Positions 1 through 10,064 of a stretch of 64,000 nt of DNA are shown piece after piece. Source of the stretch: Lojkania enalia (lineage: Eukaryota > Ascomycota > Dothideomycetes > Pleosporales). The stretch is taken from assembly GCA_010094045.1 (NCBI GenBank), contig ML986768.1:1-64000 (forward strand), read 5' to 3'. Both the position numbers and the translations under genes were made by a program. The notes beneath the pieces are model-generated. The model made no database searches. It saw nothing but the letters and a program-made list of their open reading frames with translations, and had not been told where the DNA came from. Positions within the stretch are counted from its first letter, which is position 1. Each line of letters begins with the position of its first letter.

Positions 1-1089
1 GAAAAGGATCTTGCCGTTATTCAGCCTACCATAGAACCTAAAGAAGTCAGACCAAGACGCCTTGGGTACTTCGAGAGCGACAGAGGCGCGCCGAGCGGCA
101 GCTTGGGTGATCTCGTCAGGATGACCCTCGCCCCTCTTGCCGGAGATGTAGGCTTTGACGTCTTCGTTGGCCTTCTCAACATCACGAGCGACATCGAAGG
201 TGTACCGAGGGGTCTCAGGAATGGTAAGACGGTAGTAGAGAGCGATGGCGGCGGGGACGATGCCAATGCCTTCGGACAATTAGTTGTGCAAAGGTGTGAA
301 GTTTAGATCATGTGACATACCAATCAGTGCACGCCACATCTTATCAACAGCCACGCGGCACTCGCCAGTGCATGAGGCGTAATCCTTGGCGCCCTCGAGC
401 GAGCCCTTGAAGCCGGCGGTTAAGCAGAGCATCACAATAGCGCCGCCAAGCTGGCCAAGGCCCTGCATGCTGAAGACTGCACCCATCATAGCGCCGCGCC
501 ATTTGGTAGTAGCGAACTCTGATGTGATGATAGAGGAGAGCGGGTAGTCACCACCAATGCCTGGACCACATTAGAGGCTGCCATGGGGCGCGGGCGCAAG
601 GGCATTGTTGGTCAACTCACCGATACCCATAAGCACACGCCAAAAAATTACGAGCCCGACGATGGTAGTGCCAGGGCCAGGTCCGCTCAAGGACTGAGCG
701 AGGGTGGCGGCAATGATGAGGATCAACTCGAGCCCATACATACGCTTACGGCCAACGATATCAGCGAGGGCACCGAAACCGACCTGACCGATGACGGTTC
801 CAGCCGAGGTGGAAACCTTGATGGCGGTATCTTGCGGCGTGGTCAGAGCACCGCCATGATAGACGATACCAAGCATGATCGTCAGAAGCGAGACGCAGAA
901 AATGTCATAGCTGTCGGTGAAGAAGCCCGTCCCAGCGACGAGAATGGCGCGAACATGGTACCAGCCGAACGGGGCCTTGTCAATCTCAGCGAGGGCGAGG
1001 CGACGGCGCTCATTGGGGTCCTCGACGTGGGCGAAGTCATTGTGGAAGTTGTGGAAGGCGTTGTTCCCGCCCGACGTCTTCTGGACCAT
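1..1089 (-). CDS. PHO84: Inorganic phosphate transporter, PHO84 type (MFS); 3' end off the window
   Basis: High-affinity H+/phosphate symporter of the plasma membrane. Exons on the minus strand: 1089-621, 560-321 and 269 to the window edge. Introns 620-561 (GTGAGT...CAG) and 320-270 (GTATGT...AAG) restore one frame. The start is the ATG at 1089; a longer open frame to 1218 would run through the repeat leader. Family hallmarks seen: the FFTDSYDIF segment in the first helix, the DIVGRKRMYG loop between helices 2 and 3, and GIGGDYPLS followed by TSEFATTKWRGAMMGAVF created by the first splice. About 325 residues are visible, so the last helices lie beyond position 1. An E-box of the Pho4 type (1570-1577) and a GACAAG tandem repeat (1121-1231) lie upstream. 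Identification is very secure. Confidence 0.95.
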
Positions 1090-1120
1090 AGCGTAGGGCC
1101 TACCAGCTGCTAGGGCCGAG

Positions 1121-1231
1121 GACAAGACTCGACAAGCCTGGACAAGAGACGGACAAGAGATGGACAAGAGATGGACCAGAAATGACAAGAAAGGACAAGA
1201 AAGGACAAGAGATGACAAGAGATGACAAGAG
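1121..1231. repeat. Tandem GACAAG(N4-5) repeat just upstream of the PHO84 start
   Basis: Eleven consecutive 10-11 bp units, each starting GACAAG (one is GACCAG), end about 30 bp before the PHO84 ATG. On the sense strand they read as a CTTGTC-rich, pyrimidine-rich leader. They probably lie in the promoter or 5' UTR. Confidence 0.85.
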
Positions 1232-2839
1232 TCGCGGGTGCAGAAGCCAGGGCTTGGTGCTCAGCACAAGCTATTTAAGGACGAATTGAAGCTTTGCCCA
1301 GGCCGAAGGCACTTCTAGGCATGGGAGGGGATCTGTAGGACACGGACGAATAAGGGGCCTAGGATAGAGCACATACAGGGCGGCCGGGGGACCGAAGCAA
1401 ATTGGCGACAGCGGTGGCGTTCTCTGGGCGCGGTCATGCTAGCTGGGCGCTGGGGGTAACGATGCCGCGGGCTTTGGCAGAGCAACAGAGAGGTGGTCAT
1501 GGAGCGCAGTCGATTGGGGAGCCGCGGATGGGTGGCCGCGGGGAAGCACGGTTGGCCAATCAGCGCACCCACGTGGGCTTGTGTTCTCAACCTGCACCAC
1601 CCACCCAACACGACTCCCTACCGCTCCACGACCAACGCCAACGCTATGGGAAGCCCGATGCCTTGTCATCCTCACCACTTGTATGGATCCACCTCTGTGT
1701 GGAATGTCACTCGCCACCGCTACTGGCCCATCTCCTTGAGCCCCCTTATCACTCGCCTTGCCGACTGTACATGCCAGTTGCTCGCCTCCTCGTCGGCTTA
1801 CTGTCTTGGCACTCCAGCTTCAGCAGTAGCCGGGCCACGCCATGAGATACACATAGTACATAGATTCTGTTGGGTGCCGCAGCCATCGAGCGTTTCGGAC
1901 AAGCATGTCTACTCTCTCGAAGCAATGGCCGCGCATCGTCTGCTGTCAGCCGCCTCCACCCCCTTGCCCGCCCCTTCATGCTTCTAGAAGAAGCTCCACC
2001 GCTCTGCATCGGACATGGGCCGGGATTGGCACTAGCTCATGGCCAACATGGTGATATCCAGCCCATCGCTCGCCTGCATCTTGGACAAATCGCTCTTTCC
2101 CGACACCTCGTTGCCGAGACTCTTGGAGCGTCTATATTGTGCACTGGGCTTCGTCGTAATTAAGCTTCGGGATTTCTCCTTCTTTGGCTAGCAAAATCAC
2201 TAAAGAAGCGAATTCTTAACGTAAAAACTAGGAGCCATCAACATCTCGCCGCACTTTCACGTCTGGTCCAAGGTCCCGCACATCCCTGTCAGTGAAGGCG
2301 CAATTGTATTGATATTCCAACTTGAGACCTGTTTGAGGCGCTCGGGATCATATTTGTACTATGATGCATACTAGTGGGTTGAGCAGACGCCTGGCCCTTG
2401 GAGCTCCTCCATGATTCAAATGGTTGGGAATCATTACCACCAAAAGCTTGTTTCCGAAGAGCAACACACAATCATTGACTTCGACCAAGTGCAAATAAAA
2501 ATCAAAGAGCGATCATGATCGTAGACTTCATACCCATGTTTCTTAATGTATCCTAGCACTCATGAAACGTGGACAGGCTTGTGTAGGGTCCTACGATTAT
2601 TGTGTAAGGAGGCGACCCGAATTCCCAGACAGCATTATAATATAAGTATCTCAAAGGATTTATCTCTTCATTTCCTCTATATCTCTTCGATACAGGTGTT
2701 CTTCGGCCCAAGCGAAAGCCCTTACTAGTCTACAAGCGACAAGACGCCACTGTCCCAATTTTCTTTGCCTTCGGAGCAATCAAGAGTATTTTAATCACCT
2801 TTTATCGCTCTATCAACCAATCTCGTTATTGAGAAAAGC
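1232..2839. other. Upstream region of PHO84; no gene recognised
   Basis: GC-rich DNA to about 2160, with several overlapping open frames on both strands that show no recognisable domain, then mixed sequence. Apart from the E-box I see no supported feature. Confidence 0.5.
1570..1577 (-). promoter_or_regulatory. Pho4-type E-box CACGTGGG
   Basis: The palindromic core CCCACGTGGG spans 1568-1577, about 480 bp upstream of the PHO84-type start codon. CACGTGGG is the high-affinity Pho4/NUC-1 class site known from yeast and Neurospora phosphate genes, which fits phosphate-starvation control. Binding is inferred. Confidence 0.6.
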
Positions 2840-3214
2840 AATTTCATCCACAACCATTGCCATGTGCTGCGTATCGGCAGAGCGGCTATCCTTGAGGAAA
2901 CTCAAGAAGCATATCGTAAAGTCAAAGACCAGTACCATCCAGACAAGATGAAAGACACACCCGTAAGGTGGCGTAAAGAAACCAAAGAAACATCCAAGGC
3001 TGCCGACGCCGTATACAAATACCTCACGAAAGAGTCGGAACGAGAACTCTACGACCAGACCTTGGGCTATATCTAGACACTTGACAACGAGCTGACATTC
3101 GAAACTCTGACCAAGGAGAAAGAGAGCCCCCCGCCTCTCCTGCCGAATTCCAGGGCATATTACAATTCATTCACTAGCCGCACACAATGCTTCAAGCTAA
3201 GAATAGGACAGTAA
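2840..3214 (+). pseudogene. J-domain (DnaJ-like) protein relic
   Basis: One frame reads a J domain: helix II EEIQEAYRKV-like (EETQEAYRKVKDQ), the HPD signature (YHPDKMK), and the closing ESERELYDQTL. The frame has no ATG before the domain; the nearest ATG (2862) is in another frame and soon stops. The TAG at 3074 is one C-to-T change from CAG, and the same frame continues sensibly to a TAA at 3212-3214. I therefore read it as a decayed gene. A J domain without further partners recruits Hsp70; the intact gene's role is unknown. A second, different J-domain relic lies at 14392-15494. Confidence 0.65.
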
Positions 3215-3228
3215 TTCCACAATCCCCT

Positions 3229-3772
3229 CATTTCGATCTCATCTTCAGCTATTCATATCCCGCTCTTCCGCGCCCTCTTCGCTGGCGCCTTCGCAAGTGC
3301 ACAACTTTTGCGTTTCGCTCCACGCTTTCCTAAGCGCTTCCCTTCCAGCACCGCAACCTCCTTTGCATTACGCTTTACTCAAGCCTCTATAATATTATTA
3401 TAGCCTATCACTTTTGACTCTCTAACCTTAGTAGACCGAATTGACTTGCGACAATTGCTTTCGTTGTTCTGCTTAAACAGCAGCCGGTTTTCATCCTGGA
3501 GAAAAGCACGCTCAGCAAAGCACTTATAGGCGGTGTTAGCCAGTTTTATAAACGATATCTATTCCAGGCATCCAGTAGCTGCGTGTTCTAGTCAATTTGG
3601 CTGTGCAGCGTAGTAAGAGCCTCCGATGTCCCTGGCGTTTGAAGTATCTCGGCACCTGTCGCTGTGCCTGTGTTATTTGGGACGCGTAGTTCGGCAAGTA
3701 GCTTCTGGATTTCTTTAAGCACTTTCCATGGGCTGAATAGATGTAGACCTGTCTTGGACCAGCCTAACTTAA
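3229..3772 (-). pseudogene. pogo/Fot-type (DDE_1) transposase, C-terminal relic
   Basis: Translated on the minus strand across two or three frame changes, this stretch follows the C-terminal part of fungal pogo-family transposases: a TGLHLFSPWKVLKEIQKLLAE segment, a helix with FAERAFLQDENRLL, then a Lys/Arg-rich tail (KRLGKRGAKRKS). Stops interrupt it, including a TAG at a position where the family usually has Gln. The DDE catalytic part is absent; the sequence upstream (above 3772) is unrelated AT-rich DNA. I call only a transposase fragment; no inverted repeats were found. Confidence 0.65.
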
Positions 3773-5213
3773 TGTTTTAGCTAGCATGCGCCTGCTCGCG
3801 CGCACGTCTATAGAGCAACATAAAATGCTGCCTTCCGACCGTATTGGCCCCGCCTCGATACAGTTTCTCGACTTGTTTCCTGTAAGTTGGAATGTGATAG
3901 CAGGCTTGTATTGTGTATGTGGGTGACTGTGTATCCTTATATACTTGACAATACCCATTACTGCCTATAACTGCCTAATAGACAGTCACACGTGACTGGG
4001 ATTCAACTCCATATTCGGCCTTTAATGGGGCAAAAACGCTGAATTCGCATGGCTGGAGCTTATACGATGTATGCGGCGGTATGCGGTAAAGGACGGTGTT
4101 GTTTTTAAAGCAATGCTCGCTTGTAAACTACATCATGTGTCATGAGATGTGTCGCGTATCAGGCAGCATCAATTGCTGACGCAAATATTGATGCATTGAA
4201 GGAGGGTAAGTGGTCTGCTTGGCTAGAGATTGGCAGTGGTGAGATTATATAGGCCTGAAAACAGACCAACTATAATAGGATAGTAGAGACACGTGACAAG
4301 ACGGGACACAACACTTTTGTGCCTTTGACATTAATGAGATCCCCAATCCTTGTTATGACGCGATGGAATTACCATCCTATGCTCTATCAAATTTTTGCTA
4401 TTATTATTTACTCTACGAACCTCCTATTTTGGTCCTTCCTTTGATTATATACCGCCTTCAGTTTGTGATAGGAATTTAGCGAGTCTACTGAGTACGATTT
4501 CCTACTATCGTACGGGAGCAAGTTATCCGGTTGCAGGTTGTATCAGATACCGTCACACGATATCAAATCACGCTGTATATCAGCTGATATACCCTTCCTT
4601 ATATACATAAATATGGCCTGCTGGCCATCCTCAATCAATCAGTTCAGCTCCTCATCTCCCTCCCTGAGACAAGATTCGCCTCTCACCACACAGTTTAATT
4701 CGGGGCAAATGCTTTTCCCTACGAAATTTCTAATTTAGGAAGGAATCTATCAACATGGTTGTATCAAAATTTACTTTTCGCTGTTCACAACGTAAGGTAA
4801 TAGGTTAGGTTAATTTCTTTTGTGTCAGATCATCCCTGTGGCGCCGCAAGGAAAATGTATTGGGCAAAATATCAAAAAGTTTGAGGATTCACATATTTTG
4901 CTCTCGGTTTTGTTATGGGTTTTTGAATAATTCATGTAAGCCGAGGTATATGCCTCTAGACTCGATTTGATTTTGAAGAACGCAATGCCTTTGAAGCAAC
5001 TTTTCGAAATCGTCGAATTTCGCAAGGGATCATGATAGTGTAGTACAGCGCTGCCTTGCATTGTCTGTGATGGGACGCACGAGGCTAAACCGTGTTGGGG
5101 GGCGTGGCTACCCACTGAACAGTGACAGATCAACCCGTCGCTCCCAACTCCTACCAACTTCCCCGATTCCCTCATCTACACACTAAACTACACTCGCTTG
5201 TAGATACTGAGAT
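3773..5213. other. AT-rich gene-free stretch with a solo fold-back arm
   Basis: Short open frames only, none with a recognisable domain. Holds the repeat arm at 4150-4298, listed separately. Confidence 0.5.
4150..4298 (+). repeat. Solo arm of the fold-back element at 53656-54013
   Basis: The 149 bp from TGTCGCGTATCAGGCAGCAT to GACACGTGACA match the right arm of the element at 53864-54013 with scattered differences. The same landmarks recur in order: CAATTGCTGA, AATATTGATGCATTGAAG, GTAAGTGG, TATAATAGGATA and CACGTGACA. No inverted partner was found to its left, so it is half an element or a deletion derivative. Confidence 0.8.
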
Positions 5214-6935
5214 ATGTCTTCACCTTTCAGGAAATCTAGCCTTTCCGGACTATCCAATAGTGTTCGTCGAAGGGCGGAGCATTCCTGGCGCCCTAACACG
5301 AACCGTGATCTAACCATACGGAACTGCTCTCATCAAGGCTCCTCTTTGCCGGATAGAAACGAACTATGGAAAGCATTGAATGGCCTTCCTAGAGCCTGGA
5401 TATGCACTTTATTATTGAAGATCGCCGATACGCAATCCAGAGTGGCCTCTGAGATCTGGGAGGCCCACTTGAAGAGAGGCGGGAGCGGCACACCATTCAG
5501 TAAGAGAATAGCCAAAGAATTGCTCGATAACAATCGAACTCGTAGCATCGAGAGTGTAAGTCAACAGGAAGATGGAACCGCTAGCACTAGAGAGTTTCGA
5601 AGTAAAGAGACGGGTGTCGTTCCTTCGCAGGATACCAAGTTTGCTCGACCTTCGCTCTCGTTCAGGTTCGACGAGGAGTGTCGGGTCGTCTGGACAATAC
5701 TGATGAACGAACATTACACTAAGAGCGACGAAGAACAAATTGACATCGCACCCGAAGTCTACAAGGAAATAGTGTGGATCGTCAACAACATTCGCGATCA
5801 AGCGATAGCCCCACGTGCCGATTTTGGGACCAAAAGACATGCCTTGGAGATTGTGAGAAACATCGGGGAGACGATCTGCCAGACACCTTCCAAGCTCGGC
5901 CAGGAGATCCGGAAACGGGTTCACAGCGAGACCTCTTTGGAAGATGCCATGGTTTGCATTCTACGGCATATGAGCCAAAAGGAACGAGAAACAATGGCCC
6001 GTAGCAACGATGCACTCTCAGAATTTTACATGAAGGTGGAGGATCTAGCGCTTTTCGGGGCTAGCCATAACATTTTTGGCAAAATGAAACAAGTGTCAAA
6101 ATATCTCAAGACTGGACGAGGCCTGTCAGATCAACTACCACTAGGCACGAATGAAAACGCCCCAATCAAGATTGAGGATAGCGACAGTGATAGTGATATT
6201 GTTGAAGTGGTTGGAGGTGTTAGTCTAGCAAGGAGAGATGGAGGAACGAATCGCCGTCGTAGAAGCTCCTCGCTTACTAGTCCATTACCCTCACCCATCC
6301 TACGAGCATTGACAGGGGGCACACGACCTATTTCTATCCCGCAGGATACTCCTGCTCAGACGAGCCAGGTCTCATGGACTTCAGCACCCATTTTCAATGC
6401 TAGGCACTCCTCAATATTGTCCTCGCGACCAAATACGATTACGCCTAGCAATGGGCGTGTTCCCTTTGGGAGTGGAAGCGTCGCTTTGATGCGCAGACCA
6501 GCTGTACCGCTAAGCCAATCGAGGGATTCATTCGCTTCTCCTCCGATTTTGCGTTCGACCACGGAGCAATGGATACTGCCTATTCCCACCACGGCAACCT
6601 ACGGGGCAATCTACGCGAGTCCATCCGACATCACCACGGTTACCTACAGTACGATGGCTCCGCATGTAGGAGATTCCCGACCATCAACAGAAGAAATAGT
6701 CGTGCACCCTAATACGAACTTTTCAGGACAAGTAGGACCATCGCCACTGCTATCATCATCGATATCGACGTCGCCGGAACCGTCGCAGCGCCCAAGCCAG
6801 CCAATGAATTTTTATTCTGTGCCTCCGTCAATGCCGCCACCTGGTTCAGCACCTGTCCTACCTGTCCTACTTCACCCACCCGCTCCACCTTCTACAACTT
6901 CTGTCCACCCGGGTGGTATTGCTTCATCTCTGTAA
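5214..6935 (+). CDS. Hypothetical protein, 573 aa, with helical N-terminal half and SUMO-type motifs
   Basis: Single-exon frame from ATG 5214 to TAA 6935. I do not recognise the family. Residues 48-90 and 148-300 are helix-rich and globular-looking; residues 340-573 are Ser/Pro/Thr-rich and look disordered. Residues 318-321 (IKIE) fit the sumoylation consensus and run straight into an acidic-serine stretch and a hydrophobic IVEVV (329-333), which together resemble a SUMO-interacting motif. An RRRR patch at 347-350 could be a nuclear localisation signal. A nuclear, SUMO-connected role is inference from these motifs. The gene lies between transposon relics but keeps a long clean frame, so it is likely functional. 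Confidence 0.75.
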   Translation: MSSPFRKSSLSGLSNSVRRRAEHSWRPNTNRDLTIRNCSHQGSSLPDRNELWKALNGLPRAWICTLLLKIADTQSRVASEIWEAHLKRGGSGTPFSKRIAKELLDNNRTRSIESVSQQEDGTASTREFRSKETGVVPSQDTKFARPSLSFRFDEECRVVWTILMNEHYTKSDEEQIDIAPEVYKEIVWIVNNIRDQAIAPRADFGTKRHALEIVRNIGETICQTPSKLGQEIRKRVHSETSLEDAMVCILRHMSQKERETMARSNDALSEFYMKVEDLALFGASHNIFGKMKQVSKYLKTGRGLSDQLPLGTNENAPIKIEDSDSDSDIVEVVGGVSLARRDGGTNRRRRSSSLTSPLPSPILRALTGGTRPISIPQDTPAQTSQVSWTSAPIFNARHSSILSSRPNTITPSNGRVPFGSGSVALMRRPAVPLSQSRDSFASPPILRSTTEQWILPIPTTATYGAIYASPSDITTVTYSTMAPHVGDSRPSTEEIVVHPNTNFSGQVGPSPLLSSSISTSPEPSQRPSQPMNFYSVPPSMPPPGSAPVLPVLLHPPAPPSTTSVHPGGIASSL

Positions 6936-7212
6936 TAAAGATGGAAGGCCGTACAAAACGACGCCTATATTTTGATGAGGCATAAATTAGCGCTCGTGCT
7001 ATCTCGCTAGGCCCGGCATGTCACGTTAACAGTTACAATCTCTAGTCAAGTGTATTTTAGGTGGTATGGATCGGCTCTAATTATAATTATAACGTGTTTC
7101 ACCATCGAGCGGAAAACCCCGTCGAGTCGAAAGGAACGCGCTGTAGAAGTGACGCGCACCTAATTTTCCCGACCCTATAACAAAATATAGACAATTACAA
7201 AGTAGAATAGTA

Positions 7213-7431
7213 TTATCTAGAAGAATCGCTGTCCTCCGCGTCCGCTATCTCTACTTTACAAGTGCAAGAGTTATATCCAGTCTCGCCGCAACATCTGCAG
7301 CGTCTTCTAGTGCACGCCCTCTTCACAGGCTCCTCGCTATCTATACTACTACTACTCTCTTTGTTAGTAATTAAATTAACTATCTCTCTAACCGTTAAGG
7401 TTTCTTTACTAAATATACCTCCTTTTGCAGC
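7213..7431 (-). pseudogene. pogo/Fot-type transposase C-terminus with a mutated zinc knuckle
   Basis: The minus strand reads AAKGGIFSKETLTVREIVNL, an acidic-serine linker, then a CCHC-type knuckle spaced C-x2-C-x4-Y-x4-C and an acidic EDSDSS tail to a TAA. Fungal pogo transposases commonly end with such a GGxLTVxE helix, zinc knuckle and EDSDS tail. The knuckle His is Tyr here, a CAC-to-TAC change, and a usual Arg codon reads TGC, both C-to-T. The flanks are strongly AT-rich and the catalytic domain is not readable. Confidence 0.6.
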
Positions 7432-8639
7432 TCTTATACTTTACCATTATATTAGCTACTTTTTGAAGGTAAGTAACTTTTTATATAATAAAACTATTTT
7501 ATATATTATTTATTTAGCACTTTAAGTAAGTTATGTAACGTTTTTATTAATTAAATTTATAAAAGACTTTTAATAGTTATAAACCCTATTTTAAATAATC
7601 TTAGATAGTACTTCTACGTACATCGGAGAAGATCCGGATGCTCGATACCCGCACGGGATGTCCGTCACTGTCGAAGGCGCCACACCAGCATCTCACAAGG
7701 GTCTCGTCGGTGCGAGCCGGCCATCCCCTTCCTGGCCGCGACCTCCCGTGCTAAATCACGTTGATTGCCGTTACATATTACGGATTAGCCTACTTGCGCA
7801 GTTTAACCACTTCACATTTCCTTCAGCTTTAGTCCGCTGCTATAAATTAGAAGAACCTATACAACCGGTAAAGGCGTCGCGACAGCCTTACTAGAAGCCT
7901 ACAAAGCAGATAGGTCAATCATGAACCGTACTCACAATTTATAGCGGGACAAAGCGAATAGTATAGGCTCTCGGGCAATTGTCGGATTCGCGGACTAGGC
8001 TCCTTTGAGACACATCACATTTATGGCTGCTGGTTGGAAGTTTTTTAATTGTCTTGGCATTATTTAAAATGACTATTTGTTCGGAGGAGTACGGAAGCCA
8101 TCCAACCAAGAATCGTTCACGAACCATCCTCGAATTTACGCCAACTCGGTCGCAGCAGCTTAGGGAGAGCTATTTCACTAACGCAGCAGCCCAGAAGGAG
8201 TCATCTTACTAATATAACTGCAAGGTAACAGCTTGGAAGATCCCGCAGAGAAATCGATAAATATCTAATTCTACACTTCAAATTTAAAGACGCCCACGTC
8301 TAAGAATTAAGAATGTAGGACGTCCACTAGGCTGAAAACTAAATATTAATTGTAAGCAGGAGGGGGTGGAGACCGTATAGGGTGGTATGGATAGATGTAT
8401 TGATGATGTGATATGGCGTTCCCTTGACCTCTCGGTCAAGGTACGGCAGGGGAATATATAGTACATGAGACCGCTAGTCAAGGGCTGCATAGCTGACCAG
8501 GCACGTGACCTGAGCCTACATTAATGGAACCGCCTCTCTTGCTGAAATTATAAGGGAAATAGTCTTCGATGAAGAGACTCGAAACTATATAGGACTAGAG
8601 ACATCTAGAAGAATAATAATATGCATTGTTAATATTTTT
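7432..8639. other. AT-rich DNA, then unassigned sequence
   Basis: 7340-7640 is very AT-rich, probably more of the decayed transposon. From 7640 composition shifts sharply to GC-richer sequence with short frames but no domain. A short inverted repeat (TTGACC...GGTCAA) sits near 8425. Confidence 0.4.
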
Positions 8640-10064
8640 CTAAGAATGGAAATTATTAGTACTTCGCACCACCAAATCTCTCTAATAATTCGAGCGATAA
8701 GTGCATTTAACTTTAGAGGAATCTCCCCGGTCCTAGCGGTAGAATCTATCTACACGCTACTGGAGAAGCTTTTGTCCAAATGATCCCGCGAATTTCTGCC
8801 CGCAAACGTTGCATGTGCACTTCTTCTCGACGAGAAATTCGACATGCCTGTTAAGAGAAGGCTGACTAGCTAGTTGCGGGGCGAGCTCATTACTAGGCTT
8901 AGAGGAAACTCTCTAGACCCTATGGTGGAGTTTGTCCACGTGCTGTTGGAGAGGATCTTGTTTATATGGTCCTGTGAATATCTGCCCATAAACGTTGCAT
9001 ATGTACTTCTGCTCGGAAAGAGACTTGCTATTGATCTACTTAAGGTCTAGAAGGTCATCTAGAGAGCCAGAACTTAGTCTTTAAGACTCTTTCTACGCAC
9101 AGTATCTAGGGATGAGTTCCACTACTGGATTTGATTGTCCACGATGTCAGTATTCCGATCTATTGCCTAGGGCCCAGTTGATGAAGTTCTCCATTGCGAA
9201 ATGGCTGTGGTGAATTTGAAGGGTTGAGCGGACTCTCGTTGAGGAATGATATCTGTGAAGGTCCCGGGTTTTGGGATTGTAGGAAGTATCACGCCTCGGT
9301 TGATGTCTTGTAGGAGCGATGCAATTGAAGAAATCTTGCTCTCCGTAGCCTTTTTGATTTTCGTCCGAAGTCGGCCTAATGCCTGATTCCGACCTTCTCC
9401 ATACATAGGTACATGTAAATATCGAAAATGCCGAGGAATGAATATGCAGCGTCTTCTTTGCGTTTTGTTTCCCGCTTCTCCGCCCAAGATATTCGCTCAT
9501 TTACGGTGAAACTCTCCAAAGAGTCGCTCCGAAGAGCTCGAGCAGGAAACCCGATTATGCGATTAATGTCTTGAATGAGAGAAAATTTATTGCCAAGTAG
9601 GATGCCTTCGTTAGAGAAGAACTAGACAGATCTGGGAGCAAGAAGCTCTTGTAATGTCCACCCTCGCGTGAACCATCTGCTGTAAGAGGACCAGGTGATC
9701 CGGTAGGACGGATACCAGTGTCGGATAGGCACACGTAGCACGTGGCCGCTTTTCAATAGTAGTTGAACATACTATTAATCGCATCTGAGAGTTCAGCATT
9801 GGTTGATTTATCAATGCAGCAGTTGTCGGGGCGTCGACCCAGACGAACTACAGGCCGTCACACGCAGCTGTATTGCGCAAAATATGAGCTTGCAATAGCC
9901 CTTCTTTCCCTTGCCTCCATCTTCATCATTTGTTAGGTCTCTAAAAGTTACTTCTTCGTCATCCTCTCCCCAAGTGTATGTGAAAGAATCGCATATGGTG
10001 GGATAGACTTGCTGACATACTCATGTAGGCTGAATATGCTATTTTCAAAGCGTAAAAGATGCAT
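8640..10064 (-). pseudogene. HET-domain gene with C-terminal C2H2 zinc fingers, decayed
   Basis: Reading the minus strand from ATG 10064 and changing frame several times gives an almost complete HET (heterokaryon incompatibility) domain: IPPYAILSHT, EEVTFRDL, FVWVDA, DNCCIDKSTNAELSDAINSM, CYVCLSD, SRWFTRGWTLQELLAP, FTVNERISWA, EDAAYSFLGIFDIYM and MYGEGRNQALGRL. Stops include TAG at 9622-9624 and TGA at 9753-9755. After a linker, two C2H2 fingers appear near 8917-9012 (YICNV...HVDKLH) and 8737-8823 (CTCNVCGQKF), both damaged, with a possible third. HET proteins trigger programmed cell death after non-self contact; zinc fingers at the C-terminus would be the presumed recognition or DNA-binding part. 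At least four frameshifts make it non-functional. Confidence 0.85.

Noticed and set aside
583..1113. Plus-strand frame of 176 codons
   Set aside because: Antisense shadow of the PHO84-type gene.
1315..2163. Several overlapping frames of 90-165 codons on both strands
   Set aside because: Mutually overlapping, GC-driven, no domain; lies in the upstream region of the phosphate transporter.
7262..7525. Plus-strand hydrophobic frame in AT-rich DNA
   Set aside because: Antisense to the pogo transposase relic; hydrophobicity comes from AT-rich codons.
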